Source of the DNA: Heterodera schachtii
Taxonomy: Eukaryota; Nematoda; Chromadorea; Rhabditida; Heteroderidae
Direction of reading: 5' to 3'
Length of the DNA: 64,000 bases
Assembly: GCA_023374025.1 (NCBI GenBank)
Contig: SIJG01000053.1
Location: forward strand, 62,001-126,000
The translations under genes and the position numbers were made by a program. Positions 24,302 to 40,560 of the stretch are shown here, piece by piece. Below the pieces are notes generated by a model. That model did not search any database. It saw only the letters and a program-made list of their open reading frames with translations, and was not told the origin of the DNA. Positions within the stretch are counted from its first letter, which is position 1; every line of letters begins with the position of its first letter.

Positions 24302-24887
24302 TAAAAATAATATTTGCTTTGTTAGACTGAATAATACCGAATTCGGCCTCGGTTGCTTAGCAACCCCTCAAACAGAATATTTGCTGGCTTTTGCCAAGTG
24401 AATTCCTTACTCCGAATTTTGCAATTAATTGTCAAATTTAATGGAATCACTGCTATTGTATTTTAATCAGGGGCGTATCTAGAAAAAATTGTCGGGGGGG
24501 GGTTTTTTTTTTTTTGCTCTTCTCACCCAGTAATAATTCATTTTTTGCCGCTGCTGGGCACAAACTGCATTTTTTTTATTGTTTTTCCATGAAATTTGCT
24601 CCAATCGTTGAAATTAGCTTTTGTTTTATTGTACGAAAGAAAAATAAGTTTGACACATATTGTGAATCTTTTCGATCGGGTTTTGCTGCTTGATTTGGGT
24701 TTCTGCATTTTGTGCTTCGTCCGAGCAAAAAACGGCATCAGAACTTCCGTTGTATTCTTCTTCAAACTCCCCGCATTCGTCAGATTCATCTCAATTTGAT
24801 AGTTGTTTTCATTAATTTGGAGAGTTTATTAAATGTGCTTCAACTTTTGGTCGTTGAATTTATAACTGATTTTCTGCCCTAAATCTG
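24302..24887. other. Intergenic with a poly-G/poly-T element scar
   Basis: Between the MKSR-1 start and the LIM-homeobox stop. Holds GGGGCGTATCTAGAAAAAAT followed by G8 and T12 runs (about 24471-24516), a pattern typical of degraded mobile-element ends. No supported gene. Confidence 0.45.
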
Positions 24888-29216
<4,329 letters not shown>

Positions 29217-29969
29217 TGTTTGGTCTTTTCAATGCCAAATTTAATGAATTGAAGGAACACGTTGCCTTGGCAGATAAAACGAAGAAGCACCGGCGCATGG
29301 CAAATAAAGCCGTGAGGGGTCCCCGCGGGGTGCCGCGCCAAGACAAAGCTTATCCCCCTCAGGCAGCTCCTCCTCCCTATCCCGCATACGGTAGCCGTGC
29401 CAATGGCCAATACTCGAAAGGGCAGAAGGGCACTCCTCTCGAAGGGCGCGGGGATGAGAGGGGTGGGGGGGGGAGAAAGGAGGCGGGGGGGGGGGGGGGG
29501 GGGATGGCGCAACGGACATCCCCTCATCCCTCCCCCCCCATCTCCCCCCCCCCCCTCCCCCGCCCATTTGTGTGGCACTTCTCCCACCCGGCACTATCCT
29601 TTCATTATTTGTGTCTGCCTAATCTGTCCGTCTTCACAATGTCCTCCTCCTCGGGTTAACGGAAGTGGGAAAGGGCGGGGGCAAAGCATGGCTTTTGCAG
29701 GACGAGGCTAATCTCGTACTTGCATTTCCTTCATGTCCAATACAAAAGCAACGGCGAAATGACAATTTTAAGGCGAAGTGAAAGGAAAGTGAGCAAAACA
29801 ATTGGCACAGGGAAGAAATTGGGAGAAATTCGGTGAATTTGGAAATTTGGACAGATTCGGCATTTTATCCGCGCATTCGCCGTTGGCATTCCTTTGAATG
29901 TCAGTCGTTTTCTGATGGAATGTCCTTCCGTCTTTCCGTTTTCTTTCCAATCGTTTTCCCCTCTTTCCA
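29217..29969. other. Intergenic with extreme G/C homopolymer runs
   Basis: Upstream of the LIM-homeobox gene (minus). G18-type run at about 29486-29503 and C-runs to about 29561. Frames across it are glycine/proline artefacts. No gene found; it likely holds the LIM-homeobox promoter and the 3' UTR of the next gene. Confidence 0.5.
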
Positions 29970-31790
29970 TTACTGTACTCTGATGAGGCTTCTGATGATT
30001 TGGTTACGGTGTTCCGAGTACAAATGCAACGCTTTGAGTCGAAAATATTCCCTCAGCCGACAAATGGTGAAAAGGACGTAACAATTGAGGACGAGGAGCA
30101 GAGAAATCACCAGAAAAGTGGCCAAGGTGAAGGTCAGCACGTCCTTTTCTTAAGTGTCGTTCGTCTTTTTCAGTTTTCAAATCATTCCTTCGGATTTAAT
30201 TTTTCATTTTGACCCCGTTCAATTAAAATTCCCCCCCCCCCCTCTCGTTCTCTCTCTTTCTCCTTCTCTTTCTCTCTTTTTTTCTTCCTTCCTCTTTCCC
30301 CTTCTCTCTCTCCTTTTTTTCTTCCTTCCTCTTTCCCTCTCTCCTCTCTTCTCTCTCTTTCTTCCTTCCTCTTTCCCTCTCCTTCTCTCTCTCTCTTCTT
30401 CCTTCTTCCTTTCTCTTTCCCTCTCTCTCTCTCCTTTCTCTCTTTCTATCCTTCCTCTTTTCTTTCTTCCTTCCTCTTTCCCCTCTCTCTTTTCTTCCTT
30501 CCTCTTTTCTCTCTGTTTCTTCCTTCCTCTTTTCTCTCTCTCTCCCTTTTCGTTTCTCTCTTTTCTTTCTCTCCTCTCCTCTTCCCCTCTCTCTCTTGTT
30601 CTTCTCCTCTTTCTTCCTCTCTCTCTTTCCTTCTCTCTTCTCTTCTCTCTTTTCTTTTCTTCTTCCTCTTTCCCCTTTCTCTCTCTCTTTTCTTTCCTTC
30701 CTCTTTACCTCTCTCTCTCTCTCCCTTTTTCGTTTCTCTCTTTTTTCTTTTCTTCCTTCCTCTTTCCTCCTTCTCTCTCTTTCTTCTCTTCCTCTTTCTT
30801 CTCTCTCTCTCTTTTCTCCTTCTCATTTCTCTCTTTTCTCTTTCTTCATTCCTCTTTCCCTCCTTCTCTCCTCTCTCTTTTCTTCCTTCCTCTTTACCTC
30901 TCTCTCTCTCTCCTTTTTCGTTTTCACTCTTTTTTTTTTCTTTTTTCTTCTCCCTTTTTGCGTTTCTCTCTTTTCTCCTTTCTTCCTCTCTCTCTTTCCC
31001 TCTCTTCTCTCTCCCTCCCTCTTTTCTTCCTTCCTCTTTACCTCTCTCTCTCTCCCTTTTCGTTCTCTCTTTTCTTCCTTTCTTTCTCTCTCTCTTTCCC
31101 TCTCTTGTCTCTCCCTCCCTCCTTTTCTTCCTTCCTCTTTACCTCTCTCTCTCTCCCTTTTACGTTTCTCTCTTTTCTTCCTTTCTTTCTCTCTCTTTCC
31201 CTCTCTTGTCTCTCCCTCCCTCCTTTTCTTTTTGCTCCTTCCCTTTTGCTCACCTTCAATTCGTCTGTATTTCCATCTGATCAGCCAGTCGAGTGCCGAA
31301 TATCCGATTGGCCCTGAAACGCCGAGTAAGAAAATGAGCAGCAAAACGCACGCACAGACGACGCATTCGACCACCTTTTGTGTGTTCAATGGGGGCATTT
31401 TGCCATTGCGTCCAAATTTAACCTTCAAAACGATAAAAGGCAACAAATTGCGATGCTTTCGCTGTCCCTCGGCGGAGAAAAGCGCGGGAATGGCCAAGGA
31501 AAGGGCGAGCAGAGACCAACTCAGCTGAACACAGCACACCGCGTCCAAATGGCCGATGTGCGACACGAAATAAACGCTCTCCGCCGCGAGTTTGGCCACG
31601 TCGGCCACCACCGCCGCGCGCGCCGCCTGCACAATGTGCAGGCGCCGTCCGCAGCAGGCGCGCCATTCCTCGCCAAGAAAGTGGCCGTTCCGAGCCCGTC
31701 ATCAGTCCGTGAGCGATGGGTGGAGCGTCCGTCGACCCACCCAATGGACAGCTTTTGCCGTCCGTCCCATCAGTCGGCACTCACTGTCAT
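29970..31790 (-). CDS. Multi-span membrane protein, LAPTM-like
   Basis: Likely four-span membrane protein. The reconstruction is ATG at 31790 (ATGACA followed by a perfect GTGAGT donor), acceptor in GGCGAG near 31672, then EWRACCGRRLHIVQAARAAV. The pattern of paired Cys then LHI at the N-terminus is reminiscent of LAPTM/MTP proteins. Membrane segments: AAESVYFVSHIGHLDAVCCV region, LSWSLLALSLAIPALF, and VVECVVCACVLLLIFLLGVS. The exon ends WLIRWKYRRIE at a GTGAGC donor; an intron of about 1.1 kb, purine-rich in the transcript, follows; the last exon (30140-29970) has VLTFTLATFLVISLLLVLNC and a basic tail ending IRSLIRVQ. The family assignment is tentative. Confidence 0.6.
30229..31250 (+). repeat. 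1-kb polypyrimidine (CT-rich) low-complexity tract
   Basis: About 1,020 bp almost wholly C and T on the plus strand, built from units such as CTCTCTCTTTCTTCCTTCCT with scattered CGTTTCTC. It sits in an intron of the minus-strand membrane-protein gene, so the pre-mRNA carries an uninterrupted polypurine tract. Long frames on both strands here (Ser/Leu/Phe or Arg/Glu/Lys) are compositional artefacts. Confidence 0.95.
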
Positions 31791-32166
31791 TTGTCCGTCA
31801 ATCAGTCATTGGAAAGCTATTATTGACGCTTTGTTTTGTTTTGGAAGTGAATCAATGAACAGGGAAAGGGTCGGCGGCCCCCCCCCCCCCCCCCTTCGTC
31901 GGTGTCATCCCTCGCCTTCCCATTCCAAACCCATCCTCCCAATTCCCCCCCCCCCCCTTCCCCTGTCCAAGGTTTCTCGTCCAAATTGACAAATGACACA
32001 TTAACCAACGATAAATGAGCCCTTTCCGCTGCTATCCGACATTTTTAGCTTAATACATTCACAACAATCAATAAAAAGCTAAAAGGGAATTTTGAATCAT
32101 TCCTTATATGCCCATAAAAATGAGAAACAAATATGTACAAATATAAATTAGGAATAAAGAAAGGTT
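31791..32166. other. Intergenic with C-runs
   Basis: Between the membrane-protein start and the element next to CDK8. C16 at about 31880-31894 and C10 near 31947. No gene found. Confidence 0.5.
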
Positions 32167-32292
32167 GGTACTTTTCCGTTTTTGGGCCTAAAGTTTAATT
32201 TTTTTTTTTTTTTAAATTAACAAAGGTTGTGCAATTCTGTGCGCACTTTGTTGCTTTTAAGAATTAAAATCTAAGCCCAAAACGGAAAAGGT
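32167..32292. mobile_element. Small TIR element, GGTACTTTTCCG family
   Basis: Ends GGTACTTTTCCGTTTTTGGG and, reversed, ACCTTTTCCGTTTTGGGCTTA enclose 80 bp including a T15 run. Same family as 49946-50164. It lies 35 bp beyond the CDK8 stop codon, so it probably falls in the CDK8 3' UTR. The right end is damaged and no clear target duplication remains. Confidence 0.7.
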
Positions 32293-32326
32293 TTGACATT
32301 CAATTGGGTTCTAAGAATGTGATCAG

Positions 32327-35300
32327 TCAGAATTGTCTGTGCTGCTGCTGCTGTTGGTTCATCGCCCTTTGCTGCTGCTGTTGCTGTGCCATCATAAATT
32401 GTTGCTGTGCGTTCAGCATGCCCATTTGCTGTTGCTGCTGCTGGGGATGCATTTGTTGCACTGAAAATTTAATTTACATACGCAAAAATGTAGCTGATAA
32501 TCACTGTTTTGTTGCTGCATCATTTGCTGCTGATTGTGAGCAAATCCGCCCATTTGCGCGGTCTGTTGCCGCATTTGCAACGGCTGGGCGCTGCTCATGC
32601 CAGGATGGATCATTCCTTAACAGCGGACAACCGATTAATTCCTAACGCAACAATAATCAGTGGCTGTGTGACCCTGTTGCGGCTGCTGTTGCGACTGAGT
32701 CTGGTGCATAAACTGAGGCGGCATCATCGCCCCGCCCCCTTGACTCGGAATGAGCGTCGTCCCCTGCTGCTGATTCTGTGCCATTCTCATCTGCTGCTGT
32801 GCTCCGTTAGAGCCCATCTGATGGCCACCAATTTGCATTTGTTGTTGCGAAGTTGGCATTTGCTGATGCATCTTAACAAATTCAAAATGCCAAATGCGGT
32901 AATTCGTCTCCCACCTGTTGCTGAAACATCTGTTGGTGCTGATGCGATTGGTACCCGCTCATTTGCTGCCCCGTCGTCGTCCCCATTCCGCCGCCACTGA
33001 ATTGTTGCGTCTGTTGCATTTGTGTGGTCGCACCGATACGAAAGTCGGGCGGTGGAGGGGCAGCGAGTGCGCCTTGCGAGTTGAACATTTGCTGTTCCAT
33101 CATTTGCTGCTGTGGCATTCCGCTTGACCCTCCACCCATTTGTTGGACGGCGGTTTTCATCGTCCCCCCACTGCCCATCGGATGCGGCGCCTGTCTCAAT
33201 TTCTTTGCAGCCGGTGGCTCCATCGTTGGGGGGTTGTGCGTGTGCGCGGGCACCGTGGGGGGCACTGCGACGGGAAGGGTCGGCGCCTAAAGCGAATTTA
33301 CGGTTTTAGCAACAGAGTCGGACAGTGAGTACCTGCTGCTTTGAACCACTGTTCTTATCGTCCGGTTCGTCTTTGAGAAACTCACGTTTCGGGTATGGAA
33401 TGTCGCAACCGGAGAAAACATCGCTAGTCGGCGCGGGACTGTCCTCAAGACAAAGTGTGCTCACAAATCAGAGGATGGGCGGGGATTTAGTAACCAAAAC
33501 CAATAACATTCATTATTTTTTAAGAAAATAGAATATCGACCAGGGATTGGGTTACCACTTCCGGAGCAGGACAAAACTCCACCGACCGAAACTCCGCCAA
33601 GAAAAAATTTAAATTTTTTCGTTCAACTTAGAAACTTAAATTATTTAAAATATTTTTCTCTTCTATTTTCTAAAAAACTTTTCTAAGGTTTCTTTCTTAA
33701 AAAAGCGGGTTTTTTGCGCTATTTATCAAAAAATGTCTTGGATATGTCTGGCGAAGAGGAAGTCATTCCAAAAATATCGCACTACGATTGGATAAGTTCA
33801 TAATACAAAACCCAGGCTTTTACTTTGAAATATTTATGCTCTTTGGCCTCAGCAGCGGTGATTCTCTTCAAAGGGTCCATTGTGAGAAGGCGTTCCAGCA
33901 GAGAAAAGGCCTGTTCTCCGGGTCGGTGTTTGTCCATGTGACGACGCAGCGACGATTCTTTAAACCTAAAAACGAAAAAATAAAATATGTAATTTGCTAT
34001 AAAAAGTGGAATTTTTTGTTTTTGCTATTTTGTTCACTTTTACTGTGTTATACCTGTTCAGTTGCTTTCCAAAGTCGTCCTTCAATTTGTCGTAACCCGG
34101 CATTTTCTGCATGTCCGGCCAATCCTCCCTTCTCGGATAGCCCATCACCAAAAAAATGCGTTCCAATTGGGCCATGTGATAGGGAGTTTGCGATTTGATG
34201 TCCTCCTGTAAAAACGACTTATTATAAGTCATTCAGCAGAAAAAAACACCTCAGTGCACACAAAAATTGGCTCGGATGTTAGCAACTCAGCAAAAATACA
34301 ACCAATAGCCCAAATATCAATTGCCTGGGGAAAATGAAATTAAACCAGCAAAAAATTACCCAGTTAAACTGTTGTATAGTGTTTAGAACAAAGCAATAGC
34401 TCGGGCGCGCGATACCAAAAGGTGACGACGACGGGGTCGAGTTCGGACAGAGGCTGAACGGCCAAACAAGAGAGGAAGTTAAAAGATAAATTGCATTAAA
34501 AACAAATTTAAAGGAAATATTAATTCAGCGGATACGAAGCGACAAATGATTATTTAATTTATTTGTAAATTTCCTCGTAACTTTTCTTGGTTTTATTGTA
34601 ATGAATAATGGAATAGCCCAACAGTCATTACCTTTAACGGATTGTGAAAAACTCTGGCAAACCTAAAATCGAGCGAAAAAAGCAATCAGAGGACAAAGCA
34701 ACTCACTCACCCCATGTCCGCAATTTTAACCCTTCCGCGTTCAATGCCCGTCCCCTCACCCATCACAAGAATATTAGCGGGCTAAACCTGTAAAAAGTAA
34801 TTGCTAATTGGTCAATTCAAAGGACTTTAAGGTCGCGGTGCATTATCCAATTGTTGTGCAAATAATGAATGCCGTCGAGAATTTGATAGAGCAAACTTTT
34901 GACCATTCCTTTAGGCACCTGAAAAACAACGTCAAAAAGGTCTGGGAAATATCAGAATAACCATCACGGGTTGTCGCCTCTGTTTTGCAGACCGATGATA
35001 TTTGATAATGTGCCAAAGGTCATGTTCAGCGTAATCAAAGAGTAGCCAAACTCTTTTTTCAGTGGTGAGAAAGACGCGCAGCAATTTGATGAGGTTGGGA
35101 TGGCTTAACAAAAGTTAAAGTGAAACCAATCGTTGGAATGGAGCACAACTTCAATTCCCTTAGAAGAGCCACTTCTCGACAAGCAGACATCGAAAAGCCC
35201 TGGCCTAAATAGTCAGGGAATTTAGGAAACTAATAAGGAGGGACCTTAGAAATTAAATTGTCTTTCTAATTGTAAGAATACGACCAGAAATCAATGCCTG

Positions 35301-35589
35301 ATTTAGATTTAGAAATGAAAATTCGTATCACCTTCAATTAGTTTCAGTGCATATGCCTTGCCTTCCATGCCAGATGGGGAGTTCCGTAAAATTGCTTTGT
35401 ACACATGGCCTTAAAAATATATTAGCTTAAAAATTTTCTTTTCTGACCATAAGTTCCGCGACCAACCTGAAATTTCTTTTAAATTTAAAATTAAGAAGTA
35501 AGAATTACTTTGTTTCCTTCATATGTGTAAATGTCTTCTACTTTTTCTCGAATTCTGGAAAGCTCTTCTCGAAAGTTCGTATCAATCAT
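32327..35589 (-). CDS. cdk-8: Cyclin-dependent kinase 8, Mediator kinase module
   Basis: Mediator kinase that modulates RNA polymerase II transcription. The start at 35589 gives [20 protein letters not shown] then [19 protein letters not shown], aligned to the start of CDK8. Diagnostic motifs are SMSACRE (the CDK8 form of PSTAIRE), IHRDLKPANIL, DMGFARV (DMG instead of DFG) and [13 protein letters not shown]. The C-lobe has [20 protein letters not shown] and [11 protein letters not shown]; then IPYPKREF and an acidic DEPDD. The tail (33300-32327) is very rich in Gln and Met ([18 protein letters not shown] and similar), as in nematode and fly CDK8. More than ten exons. The promoter is shared with the divergent ZPR1 gene, 506 bp away. 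Confidence 0.95.
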
Positions 35590-35930
35590 CCGTTGGAATA
35601 GAAACAATTTAAGATTCTTAGAATTAGTTGCGAAGGCAGCCACAAAAAAGTGCTATGAAATTACAATGATTTTCCCGATATCTTTTGGAGTGCTTCTTTC
35701 TTTTTAGTGATTTTGAATACTTTATAAAAAGATTCAATCTCGATTTTCGCATTTCGATCCAAATAAACGAATCGGGGTAATTCGGATCAAAAACGAATTG
35801 AGGCATAATGAATTGGCCTAAAATTAATGGTTCTTTTACCGCACGGAATTGTACGGAAACGATGGCACGGAATTGAGTCGATAGCGTTATAAAAATTTTT
35901 TACTTTTGATGCGCGGACAAAATGCCGTCC

Positions 35931-36063
35931 GACAAAATCCCGTCCCGACAAAATCCCGTCTCAGCCAAAAAACGACAAAATCCCGTCTTAAGAAGACGGG
36001 ATTTTGTCGTTTTTTGGCTGAGACGGGATTTTGTCGTTTTTTGGCTGAGACGGGATTTTGTCG
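35931..36063. repeat. Perfect inverted/tandem repeat in a divergent promoter
   Basis: The unit GACAAAATCCCGTCTCAGCC plus AAAAAAC occurs reading rightwards and then, from the centre near 35990, in reverse. This gives a 43-bp exact inverted repeat followed by one more reversed copy. It ends 33 bp before the ZPR1 start codon and lies about 340 bp from the CDK8 start. Confidence 0.9.
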
Positions 36064-36095
36064 GCACACGTCCTTATTATATGTATGTTTTAGCT

Positions 36096-39000
36096 ATGGA
36101 TGACGCGGAAAAACCGTTAGAAATTATTTCACTTTGTCCAAACTGTCACGAAAATGGTACAACCAAAATGATTGTTATCAATATTCCGTTTTATCACCGT
36201 GTTATTATTATGTCTTTCAGCTGCAATCGTAAACATTTATTAATTAACTAGTTTATTGTTTTCTTTTAGACTGTGGACATCATAATAGCAATCTCCAATC
36301 AGGGGAACAAGCGCAGGTTATTAATAAGATGCAATCCCGAAAACCCGTAAAACAAGTTTCTATGACATTAAAATTTTGAGTTTTTTTTTTATTCGAAAAG
36401 GGCGCGGGGCACCATCAGTAGTAATTACGATTAATTTCTTAAGGTTTTTTTAATTTGTCCTTTAATTAAGGAATTTGGTACTGAAATTGTTTTGAAAGTA
36501 CAAAAGCTCGAAGACCTAAACAGAACAATTGTGCGTTCGGAGTACGGAACTATTCAAATTCCTGAATTGGAACTGACAATCCCAGCTAAATCACGTTCTG
36601 GAGGTAAAAACAAATGACATTATTGTTGGGAACATGAAAAAATATTTGCTGCAGATTTAACAACTGTTGAAGGAGTCGTACAATCAGTGAGAGAGGACTT
36701 ACAACATTTTCAGCCCGAGAGGAAGAAAACGGAGCCAAATACAGCGGAAAAAATTGACCATTTTATTGGGCGACTGTCCGAACTTCTTTCCTTGCAGTCA
36801 ACTTGGACCCTGGTAAGAAATAGAAAATGGCCAAAGTGCGGGATTTTAGGTGTCAAGAATAATTGGTGTTCCGACGAAAAAAAATGTTAAAAATTTCGCA
36901 GCTATTTTTTCTAGGCTTAAAAAATGCGCTGATCACGAATCTGGACTCAGATTTTGAAAATCATTGGTTTTTATATATGATTTTTCATCAACTAGTTAAT
37001 GTTTCACATTTTTTAAATTGTTTTTAAGATTTATTTTACAATTAATTTGGGTTAGAAAAATGCGCTGATCACTAATTTGAGCTCTAATTTTGCAAAAACA
37101 ATATTTTTGTCTGTGATTTCTCATCAAACATAAAAACATGCTTCCAAGGGTTTTCAGGGTCGCTGATCAAGAATATGGCATTTATTTCGGCCTATTTCGA
37201 ACCCCGAACCCGAATTCGAACAAAAAGTCGGAAATTCAAAATTTCAAAAATTCGCTTTTTGTTCTAATAGATTAAAACAATAAAAATTAATCAGAAAGCA
37301 TTGTAAGACCAAAAAATAATTATTATGAACAGATTCGAACATAAAAATAAGCTTCGAAAATTTTTCCCCCCGCCCCCTTTTTTTAAATTCGTATTTTAGT
37401 TGTAAAATTGATTTAAAGAAACAAAAATAATTAGACACAAATCACTGCAATACCAAAATGTTGTTTCTACACAGATTCGAACATAAATATGAAGTGGTAA
37501 GCGACCTAAAAATAACCTCAAAAACTTTAAGACACTTCGAGATCCCTCTGGGAATTGTTTCATCCAAAATCCCGACCCGTTCCACGTCGACCCTCGCTGC
37601 ATCACAAGTCATTATTATCGGCGATTGGAAGAGGACAAATTACTCGGACTGATCGATGACGATGCATATGAAATACAAAGTGCAAAGCTTTCACAAGACG
37701 AAGTTGATGACCGGGAATGGAAGTCATATGAAGATGTGAAGGCTGAAGTCCTTCACTTCTCCACTCAATGCTCGGCTTGTGGCGCTTCTTGTGACACGAG
37801 GATGAAATCGACTGGTAATTTTTATGGTTTTCACTTGGTTTGCCTTCACTTGAAAAGCACTAAAGGAAATGAATGAACCTTTAGTGCCGTCATGAAGGCA
37901 AAAAGGAAATGTGACGCGTAAAGGCAATGGTGGATAATTGTAGCACCATTGTCTGGTACCGTTTCAACATTCTTACGATGAGCATTTTGGTTTTTTTTTG
38001 ATTGTTCTAACATTTTGTCGAACTTTTGGTATATTATTTTCAAAGAGTGACGAATAGTTTGTGAATTAAAATATATCACTCTCATATTTACAAACAAATA
38101 ATGCCAAATTCTTTTTTTGATGGGAATCATATAAAAAAACAGACCTTCATCCCGCTTTGGGTTTTTTAAACACACTTTTGACCCTTCTTCATTCTCCAGG
38201 TTATTGGGAAAAAAGAGGGAGCCCATCAATGAATGCATTTCATAAATGTTGTTCAGAAAATTGAGGGAGGTAAACTCAATTGGTTAACGATATAATCTTA
38301 AAGATCTTAGGGATGCTTTTATTTTGGACGGAAGATTTAGAATGGATGTTAAAATTAATTTTTAAAAATGAACTAAAACCCACTGGTCTAAAAACAGCAA
38401 AAATATTTCTTAATTTTTTAGACATTCCTCACTTCCAAACGGTCATAATAATGTCTACGGATTGCGATATCTGTGGCTTCAAATCGAACGAAGTCAAAAG
38501 TGGTGGGGCAACGCAGGAAAATGGATGTAAATTGATATTACGCATTGCAGAGGTAAAACAACCGCGTTTTATGTAAAAATTCTAACTCCAATTTTTAAGG
38601 CTGCCGACCTTTCCAGGGATTTGCTTAAGTCGGACACATGTCAAATAATTATCCCCGAATTGGACATCGAAATGGGTCAAGGAGTACTGCCAAGCAGATT
38701 CACAACCGTCGAAGGTCTTTTGACTGCAATAAAAGAACAGCTGGAGAGACAGGCGCCTTTTTTCCTTGGCGATAGTGCAACAGAGGAAGAAAGAACAAAA
38801 TTCCAAAAATTATTGGACAGATTAAGAGATGCGATTCAGATTAAGGAGCCGCTAACGCTTGTTTTGGATGACCCAGCGGGGAACAGTTACCTCCAGGCTC
38901 GTCTCTTGCTTATCTTATTCATTTATACTTTTTGCTTTATTTCAGAGCCTAATTGCCCACGTGGAAGATAAACGTCTTCAAAAAGAGTTTTACACCAGGA

Positions 39001-39101
39001 CAAATGAACAGAATGAGGAATTGGGATTGAATGACATGAAAGTGGACAATTATGAGGAGTTAGAAACATTGAAGGAAGATGATGAAATGGATGACAGATA
39101 G
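36096..39101 (+). CDS. Zinc-finger protein ZPR1
   Basis: ZPR1 binds eEF1A and acts in its folding and in growth-factor and SMN-linked nuclear responses. The duplicated architecture is clear. First half: CPNCHENGTTKMIV, then DCGHHNSNLQSGEQAQ (C4 zinc finger 1), EYGTIQIPELELTIPAKSRS G, LTTVEGVVQSVREDL. Second half: CSACGASCDTRMKSTDIPHF, STDCDICGFKSNEVKSGGAT (zinc finger 2), SDTCQIIIPELDIEMGQGVL, FTTVEGLLTAIKEQLERQ, and LVLDDPAGNSYLQS, the ZPR1 signature. It ends in an acidic tail, KEDDEMDDR. The start ATGGATGACGCGG was chosen because the open frame upstream runs through the inverted repeat. A large intron (about 36815-37550) contains repeat copies. Confidence 0.95.
36860..37240 (+). repeat. Dispersed foldback repeat copies in a ZPR1 intron
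   Basis: Two related segments: GCGCTGATCACGAATCTGGA at about 36931 (closely like 44841-44860) and TTCAGGGTCGCTGATCAAGA then CGAACCCCGAACCCGAATTC at about 37155-37215. Both belong to the GATCACGAATC repeat group. Confidence 0.75.
37844..37905. repeat. Intronic hairpin in ZPR1
   Basis: GCCTTCACTTGAAAAGCACT-AAAGG pairs imperfectly with CCTTTAGTGCCGTCATGAAG-GC across a 12-nt loop, giving a stem of about 22 bp. It may be a small mobile-element remnant. Confidence 0.5.
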
Positions 39102-39264
39102 CATTTACTCTTAAGCCAATCTTTTTTGTTTTTTGTTTTGATATTACCGATGATAATTAAAAACAAATTAGTTTTGTATTATGTTGCACAGAATACCCTT
39201 ATTTATCCGAATTTTTAAATCTCCATTTTTTCATTTCATTTTTGGATTTAGCCTTGCCGTTTCA

Positions 39265-39717
39265 ATGTTAACATTCTGGTAATCATTAATCAACCTCTGA
39301 TTTTTTTAACGTTTGGTTAAAATTTAGTCCCACCTGTGGCACAATTCTGACTCTCTCAGACGGAAAGGATTACTGCAAGCAGTTCAGCTGTGGTTCTTGC
39401 TCCTATACATTGCCAATTTCCAAGAAGGTTTTGGCTTCATTTATTCCTTTATATATATTTTTAGCTGACAAGCAGAATATACAGCAAAAAGAAAGAAGAT
39501 GAGAAGATAATTGGGGGCACCGAAATGTGGGAAAACGCCCAAGTGACAAATGGTCAGTTAGGCCCAAAGCTGAGAAAATGCGCATTTGTGTTCAGAGCGA
39601 TGCCCAAGTTGTTCTCATGACAAGGCTTACTTCCAGCAGATACAGACGAGGAGTGCCGACGAACCGATGACCATTTTTTACCGATGTGCCAATTGTGGAC
39701 ACCGATGGAAGGAGTAA
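39265..39717 (+). CDS. RNA polymerase III subunit RPC11/RPC10 (POLR3K)
   Basis: Pol III subunit that contributes RNA cleavage and termination. Four exons: 39265-39278, 39328-39427, 39465-39552, 39596-39717, giving 107 residues against 108 in human. The N-terminal zinc ribbon is FCPTCGTILTL with CKQFSCGSCSY; the middle has GGTEMWENAQVTN (family GGAAAWENVDST). The C-terminal TFIIS-like ribbon is CPSCSHDKAYFQQIQTRSAD then EPMTIFYRCANCGHRWKE, with the invariant RSADEP acidic pair. It begins 163 bp after the ZPR1 stop on the same strand, so the two may form an operon. Confidence 0.97.
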
Positions 39718-40239
39718 CGGATGAAATCCGAATTTAAGTCCATGTTTTTAGCTAGCTGCTTGTTGATCAAATCAAATAATATTGCTATAAAGGGAAATCC
39801 AATTTACCGCTTGGTAAAATGATGTTTTAACCCAGCCCCTTCTGATGAGATGACTCATTTTTTTGCCAGTGTTAAAAATGCCTCCAAAAGAAACCAATCA
39901 TATATTAATTGGTAATATTTGAAATTGATTTCCCGGGGGAAAAAAATTCTTTTTGGTTTTTGGGGAAAAAATACTGCTTTCAAACCTGAGCTCAGAATTT
40001 TGAATTTTTGGTCTTTCATCAAGTATAATTTTCTTTTATTTTTCATGTACGGATTACATGGAAACATATTTCTTGCCTTTTATTTTCCGCAGAGACATCA
40101 ATTCTCCGGTATTTACCCATTAATACCGCAAAAACTATGCTTAACTAAACATGCGTTAATTGTCAAATTCAATTTTTTGTTTAATAATTTTTCTTGGCGG
40201 ATTTTGATTCATTAGATTTGATGGCTGGCGTATCTTTGT

Positions 40240-40560
40240 GTGCTAGTCTCTCTCCCTCTTTCTCGTCGTCCCCCCCCCCCTCTCTCTCTCTCTGCCCTCC
40301 GTTTTCTCTCCTTTCATTCTCTCTCCTTTCTTTGCCTTGTCTCTCTCTCTCTCTCCCTCCCTCCCTCCCTCCTCTCTCTCGGACCGGGACGACCCTCTCC
40401 TCCCTCCCTCCTCTCTCTCGCTCTCTCTACCCCTTTCTAGTTCCGCCCCTCTCTCTCTCTCTGCCCTCCGTTTTCTCTCCTTTCATTCTCTCTCCTTTCT
40501 TTGCCTTGTCTCTTTCTCTCTCCCTCTCCTCGCCGTTTCTCTTTCGTCACACTTTCGTCA
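40240..40560 (+). repeat. CT-rich low-complexity tract with internal duplication
   Basis: Pyrimidine-rich DNA in which a block of about 70 bp (CTCTGCCCTCCGTTTTCTCT then CCTTTCATTCTCTCTCC) occurs twice, at about 40291 and 40462. It lies about 280-600 bp upstream of the BiP start codon. Confidence 0.85.

Noticed and set aside
30154..31528. Very long Ser/Leu/Phe frames (up to 387 codons) on the plus strand and Arg/Glu/Lys frames on the minus strand
   Set aside because: They are translations of a low-complexity CT tract inside an intron; several phases are open at once, which composition alone explains.
35906..36251. Frames reading repeated RRDFVVFWL-type peptides
   Set aside because: Produced by the DNA inverted repeat in the promoter; only the part from 36096 matches ZPR1.
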